Assembly (NCBI RefSeq): GCF_023094245.1
Contig: NZ_JALMEW010000001.1
Coordinates: 496,986-560,985 of the forward strand
Direction of reading: 5' to 3'
Source: Halomonas getboli
GTDB lineage: Bacteria; Pseudomonadota; Gammaproteobacteria; Pseudomonadales; Halomonadaceae
Length of the DNA stretch: 64,000 nucleotides
Part shown: positions 24,468 to 32,081 of the stretch, one piece after another
Numbering within the stretch: the first letter of the stretch is position 1
Layout: each line of letters opens with the position of its first letter
Position numbers and translations under genes: made by a program
Notes under the pieces: generated by a model
What the model was told of the DNA's origin: nothing
The model's database searches: none
Seen by the model: only the letters and a program-made list of their open reading frames with translations

Positions 24468-24842
24468 CTACTTGCCGATGATCAGCCAGCCGTCCTCCAC
24501 ATGCACCGGCACCGGGTCCAGGGCGCAGCCCAGTCCCAGGCCGCCCACGCCCTCACCGGTGCGGGTGGCGAAGGCGGCGTCGTGGTTGGTGCAGCGCAGG
24601 GTCTCGCCGTCGTCGCTGAGCAGGCGATTGCCGCGCTGGTCGAGCGGCAGGTACTGGTGCGGGCAGGCGTTGACGTAGGCGACCAGGGCCTCGTCGGCGA
24701 GGCGTGCCACCAGCAGCGGGAAGCGGCCGTTCTCGCTCTCCACGGTCAGACTCAAGTGGCCCTGGTCTGGCAGGTCGGTGGCGCGAGCCACGCGGGTGCC
24801 GAGGGGTGGGGCGCTGCGGTACTGCTGCCAGGCGGCGGTCAT
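24468..24842 (-). CDS. Small Rieske [2Fe-2S] protein
   Basis: This is a 124-residue single-domain Rieske protein with the cluster ligands in two boxes: Cys-Pro-His (ACPHQYLPLD) and Cys-Thr-Asn-His (LRCTNHDAAF), spaced as in Rieske ferredoxins. It has no membrane anchor or signal peptide, so it is cytoplasmic and would carry electrons or act as an oxygenase ferredoxin. It lies 101 bases upstream of the BBOX-like gene on the same strand and is probably co-transcribed with it. True 2-oxoglutarate oxygenases do not need a ferredoxin, so its partner may be the HD-type oxygenase or an enzyme encoded elsewhere. Confidence 0.85.
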   Translation of the reverse strand: MTAAWQQYRSAPPLGTRVARATDLPDQGHLSLTVESENGRFPLLVARLADEALVAYVNACPHQYLPLDQRGNRLLSDDGETLRCTNHDAAFATRTGEGVGGLGLGCALDPVPVHVEDGWLIIGK

Positions 24843-24926
24843 GATGAGGCTCCTCTTGTCGCGGCTTAACTTGGTTTCAAGTGAAACCGTCTGGGCGTGC
24901 GAGTGTCAATGCGGTGAACGTCCCGG

Positions 24927-24954
24927 GGTGTCGGAGTTCGGGTGTCGGAGTTCG
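24927..24954. repeat. Two copies of a 14-bp direct repeat
   Basis: GGTGTCGGAGTTCG occurs twice in tandem, followed by a decayed third copy up to about 24961, immediately before the stop of the leftward GlxA-type gene. It resembles the other multiple-of-seven tandem repeats in this window. Confidence 0.7.
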
Positions 24955-24965
24955 AGTATCGGGGC

Positions 24966-25919
24966 TCAGCGTCGTTGACGCAGCTCGCTGGGCGTCATGC
25001 CATGGCGTCGGCGGAAGGCGCGGGTGAAGCTCGAGGCCGAGGCGAAGCCGCAGGCCACGGCGACATCCATCACGCTGTGGCGGGTCTCGCACAGCAGGCC
25101 TCGGGCGTGGTCCAGTCGCCGGGCCAGATAGGCCCGCTGTGGCGAGGTGCCCAGATGCCGGGCGAACAGCCGGTCGAGCCGCCGCCAGGAGAGCTCGAGC
25201 TCCTCGGCCAGCCGGCGAATCTCCAGCGGCGTGTCCAGGTTGGCATCCATCAGCGCGAGGGCGCGGTGGAGCGTCGGATCGTCGGGGACCGCCGGGTCGC
25301 GCTGGCGGCTGGCCGGGCGGCGGCCCTGATCGTGGACCAGCTGGTCGCGGACCTGTTCGGCCAGTGCTCGGCCGTGGCGACGTTGGATCAGGTCGAGACT
25401 CATGTCGATGGACGAGCTGCCGCCGGCGCAGGAAAAGCCCTCCGGGGTGACCTCGTAGAGCGACTCCACCGCGTCGATGTCCGGAAACCGTGCTCGGAAC
25501 TCGGGCAGCGACTCCCAGTGCAGCGTCACCGTCTGGTCGTCGAGCAGGCCGGCGGCGGCCAGCACGAAGCAGCCCGTGTCCATGCCGCCCAGCCGACAGC
25601 CCGCCGCGGCGCGCTCGCGCAGCCAGTCGATCAGCGTCTGATCGATGGCGGCCTCCGGCTCGAAGCTGGCGCATACCGCCAGGCTGGGGGACAACGGCGC
25701 CTCGGCCAGGGCGTGGTCGACGGCCAGGGTCATGCCGTTGGACGCGACCACCGGCTCGCCGTCGCGGCCGATCACGCGCCATTCGAACAGCGTCTCGCCG
25801 CGGATGCGATTGGCGATGCGCAGCGGTTCGATCGCCGAGAAGAACGCCACCATGGCGAAGCGCGGCAGCAGCAGGAAATCGATCCGCTCCGGGGTAGGGA
25901 CGTCGGGCTTCAGTCTCAT
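24966..25919 (-). CDS. GlxA-type AraC-family transcriptional regulator
   Basis: This is a 317-residue regulator with the DJ-1/PfpI-like sensor half (FLLLPRFAMVAFFSAIEPLRIANRI, MDTGCFVLAAAGLL with a cysteine in the nucleophile-elbow region) and an AraC DNA-binding half (VACGFASASSFTRAFRRRHGMTPSEL). It is a close paralogue of the divergent gene at 26077-27039, sharing almost identical N-termini. Relatives are CdhR and GbdR, which respond to carnitine and betaine. It lies just upstream of the Rieske gene on the same strand. It may control that gene, the BBOX-like gene or the cdh genes. Confidence 0.9.
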   Translation of the reverse strand: MRLKPDVPTPERIDFLLLPRFAMVAFFSAIEPLRIANRIRGETLFEWRVIGRDGEPVVASNGMTLAVDHALAEAPLSPSLAVCASFEPEAAIDQTLIDWLRERAAAGCRLGGMDTGCFVLAAAGLLDDQTVTLHWESLPEFRARFPDIDAVESLYEVTPEGFSCAGGSSSIDMSLDLIQRRHGRALAEQVRDQLVHDQGRRPASRQRDPAVPDDPTLHRALALMDANLDTPLEIRRLAEELELSWRRLDRLFARHLGTSPQRAYLARRLDHARGLLCETRHSVMDVAVACGFASASSFTRAFRRRHGMTPSELRQRR

Positions 25920-26076
25920 GGGCCTCGTCGCGGCGGCAGGATTGGACTTCCCGATTGTAGGGCGAGTGCCGCCCGATGCAATCTCGGCCGCGACATGCCG
26001 GGCGCGTTAGTGGCGGCTTGTGACTCGGAGGCCGGCCGGTCATGATGAGCGATCCTTTCGTTGCCCCTTCGATGCC

Positions 26077-27039
26077 ATGCGTCTCGACTATGCCGGCCCT
26101 CTGCCCGAGCCGATCGGGTTCCTGCTGCTTCCCCGTTTTTCGATGATGGCCTTCTTCTCGGCGATCGAACCGCTGCGTATCGCCAACCGCATCAGCGGTC
26201 GGCCACTGTTCGAGTGGACGCTGATCAGCGAGGACGGTGGCCCGGTCACGGCCTCCAACGGCATGACGCTGCTGGCCGATCAGGGCCTCGAGGCGCGCTA
26301 TCATCCCGCGTCGCTGGCGGTGTGCAGCGGCTTCGACCCCGAGCGCTACCTGAGCCGCGCGCTGATGCGCTGGTTGCATCGCCTGGACGGGGCCGGCTGC
26401 GCGCTGGGCGGGCTCGATACCGGCGGCTTCCTGCTGGCCGCGGCGGGGCTGCTCGAGGGTGAGCGCGTGACCCTGCACTGGGAGAGCCTGCCGGCCTTCC
26501 GCGAGCGCTTCCCGGCGATCGAGACCACCGACGAGCTGTTCGAACTGGGCGAGCGGCGCTTCTCCTGCGCCGGCGGGGCGGCGGCCATGGACATGGCGCT
26601 GGAGGTGATCGCTCGCCGCCATGGCCAGCGGTTGGCCATCGACGTGTCCGAGCAGCTGATTCACGAGCGCATGCGCACCCGCCACGACGCCCAGCGCATG
26701 ACCCAGGCGCGACGCCTGGAGACCCACAGCCCGCGGCTGGCGGAGGCCGTCGACCTGATGGAGCGTCACCTGGAAGCGCCGCTGAGCCTGGACGAGGTGG
26801 CCAGGCGCAGCGGCGTCTCGCTGCGTCAGCTGCAGCGGCTGTTCGAGCGCGAGCTGGGGCGCTCGCCCCGGGACTGGTATCTGGCGTTGCGCCTGAATCG
26901 CGCGCGCCAGCTACTGGAAGAGACCGACCTCGAGGTGCTCACCGTGGGGCTGGCCTGCGGCTTCACCTCGAGCTCCAGCTTCTCGCGGGCCTTCCGCCAG
27001 CACTTCGATGCCTCGCCGCGGGAGATGCGGCGAGGCTGA
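26077..27039 (+). CDS. GlxA-type AraC-family transcriptional regulator
   Basis: This is a 320-residue regulator: a DJ-1/PfpI-like N-terminal domain (FLLLPRFSMMAFFSAIEPLRIANRI, LDTGGFLLAAAGLL) and a C-terminal AraC domain (LACGFTSSSSFSRAFRQHFDASPREM). It is divergent from, and paralogous to, the gene at 24966-25919, with a 157-base spacer. The start at 26077 aligns with the paralogue's start; a non-ATG start at 26020 is less likely. The third such regulator in five kilobases, it is probably CdhR- or GbdR-like. Its target genes cannot be assigned by sequence alone. Confidence 0.9.
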   Translation: MRLDYAGPLPEPIGFLLLPRFSMMAFFSAIEPLRIANRISGRPLFEWTLISEDGGPVTASNGMTLLADQGLEARYHPASLAVCSGFDPERYLSRALMRWLHRLDGAGCALGGLDTGGFLLAAAGLLEGERVTLHWESLPAFRERFPAIETTDELFELGERRFSCAGGAAAMDMALEVIARRHGQRLAIDVSEQLIHERMRTRHDAQRMTQARRLETHSPRLAEAVDLMERHLEAPLSLDEVARRSGVSLRQLQRLFERELGRSPRDWYLALRLNRARQLLEETDLEVLTVGLACGFTSSSSFSRAFRQHFDASPREMRRG

Positions 27040-27048
27040 CGGAGCGCT

Positions 27049-27723
27049 TCACACCTCCGCCCACATCCTCAGCAGGTTTGCCAGGCTCTTCGACAGCATG
27101 TCGAAGGTGCGGGTCTTGCCGTTGGCGTCGAATTCCTGGCGCCGGGTGGTATCCAGGTCGAACAGGATCTCGCGCTGCTGCGGGTCTCGGACCTGGCTCT
27201 GGGCCCAGCCCACCGCGGCGAGGCGCTCGCCGCGGGTGACCGGCTCGACGCGATGCAGGGTCGAGGAGGGATAGAGAATCAGTCCGCCGGCCGGCAGCTT
27301 GTAGGTCTGTTCGCCGGCGGTGGTGTCCATCAGCAGCTCGCCACCTTCGTAGCCGTCCGGGTCGTTGAGGAACAGCGTGAACGACAGATCGGTGCGCATG
27401 GCGCCCTGGGGCCCGGCCATTACCGCGTCGTCGACGTGGTTGCCGTAGGACATGCCCGGCTGGTAGCGGCTGAACATCAGCGGCTTGAGGCGCTTCGGGC
27501 GCGCGGCCATCTGGAACAACGGATGCGCCTGAAGGGCCTTGGCGATGTCCTGGCGCAGCTCGGCGATCTCGGGGCGACGGCCGTCGGCCTGCTGGTTCTG
27601 CTTGACCGTGCGCGCGTGCCAGCCGGCCGTCTCGCGCCCGTCGCGGAATTCGCTGTCGGCCAGGGTCGTGCGCACGTGGGACAGCAGCTCGGGAGGGATG
27701 GCCTGGTCGATGCAGAGAATCAC
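27049..27723 (-). CDS. piuC: PKHD-type Fe(II)/2-oxoglutarate hydroxylase (PiuC/YbiX family)
   Basis: This 224-residue protein has the usual family length of about 225 residues. It has the prolyl-4-hydroxylase-like core with iron ligands His and Asp in YGNHVDDAVM and the distal histidine in LYPSSTLHRVEPVTRGERLAAVGW. PiuC-type genes are usually iron-regulated and sit beside TonB siderophore receptors, but no receptor is present here. The gene converges on the GlxA-type gene and diverges from the Glu-Gly-Gly repeat protein across a 153-base spacer. The biochemical substrate is unknown for the family. Confidence 0.9.
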   Translation of the reverse strand: MILCIDQAIPPELLSHVRTTLADSEFRDGRETAGWHARTVKQNQQADGRRPEIAELRQDIAKALQAHPLFQMAARPKRLKPLMFSRYQPGMSYGNHVDDAVMAGPQGAMRTDLSFTLFLNDPDGYEGGELLMDTTAGEQTYKLPAGGLILYPSSTLHRVEPVTRGERLAAVGWAQSQVRDPQQREILFDLDTTRRQEFDANGKTRTFDMLSKSLANLLRMWAEV

Positions 27724-27762
27724 GGTCGGAGCTCCGGCGGGTCGAGAATGTGTGGCGATTAT

Positions 27763-27781
27763 AAACGACTGTGAATCGTTT
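27763..27781. promoter_or_regulatory. 19-bp inverted repeat in the piuC/repeat-protein divergent spacer
   Basis: AAACGA and TCGTTT are separated by seven bases in an AT-rich patch of the 153-base spacer. The size and location fit an operator shared by the two genes. It does not match the Fur consensus well, so the regulator is not assigned. Confidence 0.4.
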
Positions 27782-27876
27782 GCATTAACTTCTCTATGGC
27801 GGCACTCTATGGCCGTCCGAGTCGGCCTGAGGGGCCGTGTGTCCCGGCTATCACAACATCAAAAGGAAGCGCGCAT

Positions 27877-28896
27877 ATGTCTCATACTACTCGCACCAAG
27901 CTCTGGGTCGGTGTCGGTACCAGCGTCCTGCTGGGGGCCAGCGGCATCAGCTGGGCCGATGAATCCGCCGAGCCCGGCCAGACGGCCGACGAGCCGATGC
28001 AGGTTCAGGACGGTCACGGTGGAGAGGGTGGTGAAGGCGGCGAAGGCGGCCATCATGAAGGTGGCGAAAGCGGTCACCATGATGGCGGTGAAGGCGGCGA
28101 GTCCGGTCACCATGAAGGTGGCGAAGGTGGCGAAGGTGGCGAAGGTGGCGAAGGTGGCGAAGGTGGCGCCGATGCGTATGCCGTCTTCTCCTACCTGAAC
28201 GCTTCCGGCGGCGGCGAAGGCGGTGAAGGCGGTGAAGGCGGTGAGGCCGGCCACGCCCTCGACGTCAGCAATCCTGGCGTCTACGCCACCAACCTGGCCA
28301 TGATGAAGGGCCATCTCACCGTGGCGCGTGAGCTCTACCAGGAAGGCGAACAGACCGCCGCCCAGCCGCACTTCGGCCATCCCATTCACGAGCTCTACGA
28401 GCCCATGGAACCGGCCTTCGAGGCGCGCGGCGTCGACGACTTCGAGCCCAAGCTCGAAGCGCTGATTGCCGATACCCGCGAAGGCGGCGAGTGGGGCAGC
28501 CACACCGAGGCCTATGAGGCGGCGTTCGCGGCCATCGACGGCGCGCTTCAGACGGTCGATGCCGATCTGCTCGGCGACGTGACCTTCCAGAGCCGCGTCC
28601 AGCTGGCGCTGCTGCATCAGGCGATGGCCGAGTATGAAGAAGCCATCGGCGAGGACGGCGAGTTCGTCAACGTCCTGGAGTATCAGGACAGCTTCGGCTT
28701 CGTGCAGACCGCCAAGGCCCTGCTCGAGCAGCATGCCGACCTGTACGACGACGATACCCGCGAGAGCCTGCTGGCGGCCTACGACCAGACGCTGACGGCC
28801 TGGCCGTCTGCCGTGGCGCCTGAGTCGCCGGTGATGTCGCCGGGCGAGCTGTCCGCCTCGATGTTCAAGCTGGAGGCCACGCTCGGCCAGTACTGA
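27877..28896 (+). CDS. Secreted protein with His-rich and (Glu-Gly-Gly) tandem repeats
   Basis: I do not recognise this 339-residue protein. It has a signal peptide (KLWVGVGTSVLLGASGISWA, cleaved near residue 28). A low-complexity region from about 46 to 125 follows, made of Gly-Glu-Gly-Gly blocks with His-His-Glu/Asp clusters. After that comes a helical, acidic domain with conserved-looking FGHPIHELYEPMEPAFEARG and VLEYQDSFGFVQTAKALLEQ. The His/Glu-rich repeat suggests metal binding in the periplasm. The C-terminal half vaguely recalls imelysin-like helical iron proteins, but this is only an impression. It is preceded by AAAAGGAAGCG and followed by a strong terminator. It diverges from piuC, which supports an iron-related role by association only. 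Confidence 0.85.
   Translation: MSHTTRTKLWVGVGTSVLLGASGISWADESAEPGQTADEPMQVQDGHGGEGGEGGEGGHHEGGESGHHDGGEGGESGHHEGGEGGEGGEGGEGGEGGADAYAVFSYLNASGGGEGGEGGEGGEAGHALDVSNPGVYATNLAMMKGHLTVARELYQEGEQTAAQPHFGHPIHELYEPMEPAFEARGVDDFEPKLEALIADTREGGEWGSHTEAYEAAFAAIDGALQTVDADLLGDVTFQSRVQLALLHQAMAEYEEAIGEDGEFVNVLEYQDSFGFVQTAKALLEQHADLYDDDTRESLLAAYDQTLTAWPSAVAPESPVMSPGELSASMFKLEATLGQY
28114..28167 (+). repeat. Six perfect copies of a 9-bp repeat encoding Glu-Gly-Gly
   Basis: GAAGGTGGC is repeated six times without a mismatch inside the secreted repeat protein. A second array of related GAAGGCGGT units lies at about 28206-28246. The unit length is a multiple of three, so slippage would change the repeat number without breaking the frame. 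Confidence 0.9.
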
Positions 28897-28927
28897 GCCT
28901 GGCCTTCACGGGCGCATGCCTTGATAC

Positions 28928-28964
28928 AAGAGGCCCGATCCGGCAGAGCCGGATCGGGCCTCTT
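28928..28964 (+). terminator. Perfect 17-bp stem-loop terminator
   Basis: AAGAGGCCCGATCCGGC and its exact complement flank an AGA loop 31 bases after the repeat-protein stop. The right arm ends in TCTT with few further T residues. It separates this gene from the convergent cdh operon and could act in both directions. Confidence 0.8.
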
Positions 28965-28992
28965 GACGTTCCAGGTGCGGCAAGCGCCGGGC

Positions 28993-29454
28993 TCAGCGCT
29001 TGCCGGGCAGCCCGATGTGGCGGCCGGCGGCCTCAGGCCAGGCGTCGGCAGCGACACGCGGCAGCGCATCGATTCCCGCCTCGACGGCGGCGGGGAAGGG
29101 CGCCGGGCGGCCGGCCTCGCTGTCGATGCCCATCAGCATCTGCTCGCTGGTGGCCAGCAGGGTGCCCTCGGTATCGAACATCTCGAAGAACACGTGCAGG
29201 CGCTTGGGGTCGCGGTCCAGCAGCGTCGCCTCGACGACCAGCGGCTGGCCCTCGTGAGCCTCGCGGCGATAGCAGAGGTGGGTCTCCAGGGTGTAGATCG
29301 TGTAGCCATGATCGCGGCGGCCGGCCTCGTCGAGGCCGATCGCGTCCATCAGCGCCTCCACGCCGAGCGAGAACACCCGGGCGTATTCGGCATCGTTCAT
29401 ATGGCCGTTGTAGTCGACCCATTCCGGGGCGACGCGGGTGTCGAGCAGCGCCAT
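28993..29454 (-). CDS. cdhB: Betainyl-CoA thioesterase-like hotdog protein
   Basis: This 153-residue hotdog-fold thioesterase has the acyl-CoA thioesterase pattern VAPEWVDYNGHMNDAEYARVFSLGVEALM, with the catalytic aspartate. In carnitine catabolism CdhB hydrolyses betainyl-CoA to glycine betaine and CoA. It is the third gene of a cdhC-cdhA-cdhB operon and overlaps cdhA by one base (TGATG). The family alone does not fix the substrate; the operon partners make the assignment likely. Confidence 0.85.
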   Translation of the reverse strand: MALLDTRVAPEWVDYNGHMNDAEYARVFSLGVEALMDAIGLDEAGRRDHGYTIYTLETHLCYRREAHEGQPLVVEATLLDRDPKRLHVFFEMFDTEGTLLATSEQMLMGIDSEAGRPAPFPAAVEAGIDALPRVAADAWPEAAGRHIGLPGKR

Positions 29455-30410
29455 CAGATGCGTCCTTCCAGGCCTTCGGCCTCGGGCCAGTACTTCTGCA
29501 CCAGGTCGAGCAGCTCGACCAGGAAGTCGTCGCGGCGGCGGTCGAGCTCGGCCACCGGGCGATCGGCGGCCTGGAATTCGCAGCCCTCGACGACCTTGTC
29601 GATCAGCTCATCGGTGAGTTTGGGCGCCTCGAGCTTGGTCCAGGGCAGCTTCAGCGCCGGGCCGAACTGCTCGAGCATGTGGCGCATGCCCTGTTCGCCG
29701 CCGGCCAGATGGAAGGTCAGGAAGGTGCCCATCAGCGACCAGCGCAGGCCGCAGCCGTAGACGACCGCGGCGTCCACTTCCTCGGTGGTGGCCACGCCGT
29801 CGTTGACCAGGTGCAGGGCCTCGCGCCACAGCGCCTCCATCAGCCGGTCGGCGATATGCCCCTCGATCTCGCGACGCACCACCAGCGGCCGCATGGCCAG
29901 CTCCTGGTAGAGGGCCTGGGCCTGCTCGATCTGGCGGGGTTCGGTGGCCTCGCCGCCGACCAGCTCCACCAGCGGCAGCAGGTAGACCGGGTTGAAGGGG
30001 TGGGCGACGATCACCCGGCCCGGCACCCAGCGGCAGTCGCGCTGCAGGTCGCTGGGCTTGAAGCCCGAGGTGGAGGAGCCGATGATCGCACCCGGTGCGG
30101 CCGCGGCGTCGATGGCGGCGAGGATCTCGCGCTTGAGCTCGAGGCGCTCGGGCACGTTCTCCTGGACCAGGTCGGCGCCGGCCACGGCCTCCTCGAGGCT
30201 GTCGACGAAGGTCAGGCGCGTGGGGGCTGCTCCTTCGGCCAGGCCGAGCTTCTCGAGCGACGGCCAGGCATTGTCGACGAAGGCGCGGGTGCGTTCGACG
30301 GCGTTCGGGGCCGGGTCGAAGGCGACCACGTCCCAGCCCTGGGCGAGGGCCCGGGCGATCCAGCCGTTGCCGATGACGCCGGTGCCGATGACGGAGAGTT
30401 GGTGGCTCAT
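29454..30410 (-). CDS. cdhA: L-carnitine 3-dehydrogenase
   Basis: This is a 318-residue enzyme of the 3-hydroxyacyl-CoA dehydrogenase family. It has a Rossmann motif ([23 protein letters not shown]), the [15 protein letters not shown] segment and the catalytic histidine region [19 protein letters not shown]. It oxidises L-carnitine to 3-dehydrocarnitine with NAD. The length is normal for CdhA. It overlaps the cleavage-enzyme gene by four bases and the thioesterase by one, so the three are translated as a unit. Confidence 0.9.
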   Translation of the reverse strand: MSHQLSVIGTGVIGNGWIARALAQGWDVVAFDPAPNAVERTRAFVDNAWPSLEKLGLAEGAAPTRLTFVDSLEEAVAGADLVQENVPERLELKREILAAIDAAAAPGAIIGSSTSGFKPSDLQRDCRWVPGRVIVAHPFNPVYLLPLVELVGGEATEPRQIEQAQALYQELAMRPLVVRREIEGHIADRLMEALWREALHLVNDGVATTEEVDAAVVYGCGLRWSLMGTFLTFHLAGGEQGMRHMLEQFGPALKLPWTKLEAPKLTDELIDKVVEGCEFQAADRPVAELDRRRDDFLVELLDLVQKYWPEAEGLEGRI

Positions 30411-31327
30411 GCCTCACCTCCCACGGCGGTCTCGGCGGTCAGGCCGGTCTTGGGGTCGCGCAGCTTGAGATGCGCCCGGGTCTCGGCCGGGGTCATGATG
30501 CGCCCGCCGAGGTTGTCGATGAGGGTGCCGGCCTTCTCGACCAGCTGGGCGTTGGTGGCCTTCACGCCCTTGCTCAGATAGAGGTTGTCCTCCAGGCCGA
30601 CGCGGACGTGGCCGCCGAGCAGCATGGCCTGGGCGACCATGGGCATCTGCTGGCGGCCAATGCCGAAGGCCGCCCAGTTGGCATTCTCCGGCAGCTTGTT
30701 GCGCATCGCTAGCATGGTCTCGGGGTCGGCCTCGGCGCCCCAGGGAATGCCCAGGCACAGCTGGAACAGCGGATCGCCGTCGAGCAGGCCTTCCTGCTGC
30801 AGCTGGCGGGCGAACCAGACGTGGCCCAGGTCGAAGCACTCGAGCTCCGGTTTCACGCCGGCGGCCTGCACCAGGCGGGCGTGCTCGCGCAGCCAGTCGG
30901 CGGTGTTGACGTAGACCATGTCGCCGAAGTTGAGGCTGCCACAGTCCAGGGTGCACAGCTCGGGGAGCAGCTCGCCCACCGGCGCGTGGCGCTCGGCCGG
31001 GGTCTGGATATCGGTACCCGGGCCGCCGCGGGTCGGGTCCTCGGCGTCGGGGATCCAGTCGCCGCCGCCGCCGGCGGTGATGTTCATGACGATGTCGGTG
31101 TCCGCCTCGCGGACACGATCCATCACCTCGCGGAAGTGCTCGGTGGAGTGGCTGATGCCGCCGGTCTCGGGGTCGCGGACGTGGATGTGGGCGACGCTGG
31201 CGCCGGCCTTGGCGGCGGCGATGCAGTCGTCGGCGATCTGCTTGGGCGTGACCGGCACGTTGGGGTTCTTGTCGGCGGTATCGCCGGCGCCGGTGATGGC
31301 GCAGGTCAGGATGACATTGCGGTTCAT
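30407..31327 (-). CDS. cdhC: Dehydrocarnitine cleavage enzyme (BKACE family)
   Basis: This 306-residue beta-keto acid cleavage enzyme has the zinc and substrate motifs of the family: [12 protein letters not shown] near residue 48, [22 protein letters not shown] and [16 protein letters not shown] near residue 240. With acetyl-CoA it would split 3-dehydrocarnitine into betainyl-CoA and acetoacetate. The ATG at 31327 follows a strong AAGGAGGTC ribosome site, so an in-frame upstream start is unlikely. It is the first gene of the cdhC-cdhA-cdhB operon. Confidence 0.88.
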   Translation of the reverse strand: MNRNVILTCAITGAGDTADKNPNVPVTPKQIADDCIAAAKAGASVAHIHVRDPETGGISHSTEHFREVMDRVREADTDIVMNITAGGGGDWIPDAEDPTRGGPGTDIQTPAERHAPVGELLPELCTLDCGSLNFGDMVYVNTADWLREHARLVQAAGVKPELECFDLGHVWFARQLQQEGLLDGDPLFQLCLGIPWGAEADPETMLAMRNKLPENANWAAFGIGRQQMPMVAQAMLLGGHVRVGLEDNLYLSKGVKATNAQLVEKAGTLIDNLGGRIMTPAETRAHLKLRDPKTGLTAETAVGGEA

Positions 31328-31513
31328 GGGGACCTCCTTGCGTGAACTGCACGGAGTGTCCGTCATGGCGTCGGAAGGGAGTTGTCACAAGGCGACGCAG
31401 AGTTGACGCAAGTCGCCGAATCGGATGCGCTGGCGCTTATTTCTCCTGGCCGAGGGTCGGTTTCCTCGGGACCTGACCATGGTAGATGCGCTGACGCGTA
31501 TCTACTCTACGCC

Positions 31514-31569
31514 CACCTCGCACCTCGCACCTCGCACCTCGCACCTCGCACCTCGCACCTCGCACCTAG
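31514..31569. repeat. Heptanucleotide tandem array (CACCTCG)
   Basis: Seven perfect copies of CACCTCG (31514-31562) are followed by one variant, CACCTAG. The variant unit supplies the TAG stop codon of the leftward gene at 31566-31868. The array is related by one base to the array at 33619-33660. Confidence 0.95.
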
Positions 31570-31868
31570 GCAATATCGGCGGCGCCCTCGCCAAACATCT
31601 CGAACAGCAGCTCGCGACCCAGGTCGGTGAGCACGAAGCGACGCTGGGCGTTGAAGGTGGCGGCCTCGCTGTGCTCCAGGGTGCGCTGATGGCTCGGCCA
31701 GTCGTGCTCGGCCTGGGCAAGGGCGTTCAGGGCGCGGCGGTCGAGGCCGCGGTGCGGGCTGGAGACGGTTTCCAGGACATGGCCCTGGCGATAGAGCAGC
31801 TCGGCCATGTTGCACAGGCACTGGCGGAGGCTGCGCTGGGCGATGGTGCCGGCGGAGAGGGTGGTCAT
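31566..31868 (-). CDS. Hypothetical protein, 100 residues
   Basis: This is a small, soluble, mostly helical protein that I do not recognise (begins MTTLSAGTIAQRSLRQCL, includes the segment FNAQRRFVLTDLGRELLFEMFGEG). It has no signal peptide or membrane segment. The ATG at 31868 is preceded on its strand by a TATAAT box at 31914-31909 with a weak TTGGTC 17 bases further up, so it has its own promoter. Its stop codon lies inside the last, degenerate unit of a heptanucleotide array. A frameshift or stop loss would add Arg-Cys-Glu-Val-type repeats. Confidence 0.65.
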   Translation of the reverse strand: MTTLSAGTIAQRSLRQCLCNMAELLYRQGHVLETVSSPHRGLDRRALNALAQAEHDWPSHQRTLEHSEAATFNAQRRFVLTDLGRELLFEMFGEGAADIA

Positions 31869-31908
31869 GGAGGGACGGCCTGTCTCGCGGTGACATATGT
31901 TGCGGCGC

Positions 31909-31937
31909 ATTATACCGGCGGGAGGGAGTTAGACCAA
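31909..31937 (-). promoter_or_regulatory. Sigma-70-type promoter of the 100-residue hypothetical gene
   Basis: On the minus strand TATAAT lies at 31914-31909 and TTGGTC at 31937-31932, with a 17-base spacer. The expected start site is about 33 bases upstream of the ATG. Confidence 0.5.
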
Positions 31938-32081
31938 GGTATAAGGTGTGAGGTGTGAGTCGTCGCCGCTCCTCGGCTGGTCGCCGGTGGCTGCGATGGT
32001 GTCAGTCGCGTGGAAAAGCCGCAGACACAGCGACGCCCCGGCGTTGCCGAGGCGTCGTGAGGGCAGCGAAGCAGACGTCGA

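Noticed and set aside
27763..27781. Fur box upstream of piuC and the repeat protein
   Set aside because: The inverted repeat has the right length, but its bases do not follow the Fur consensus; kept only as an unassigned operator candidate.
27859..28734. Leftward open frame through the Glu-Gly-Gly repeat region
   Set aside because: It encodes Phe-Ala-Thr repeats only because of the complementary strand; the rightward frame has a signal peptide, ribosome site and terminator.
31514..31569. CRISPR-like array
   Set aside because: The units are seven bases with no spacers and no cas genes; this is a simple tandem repeat.
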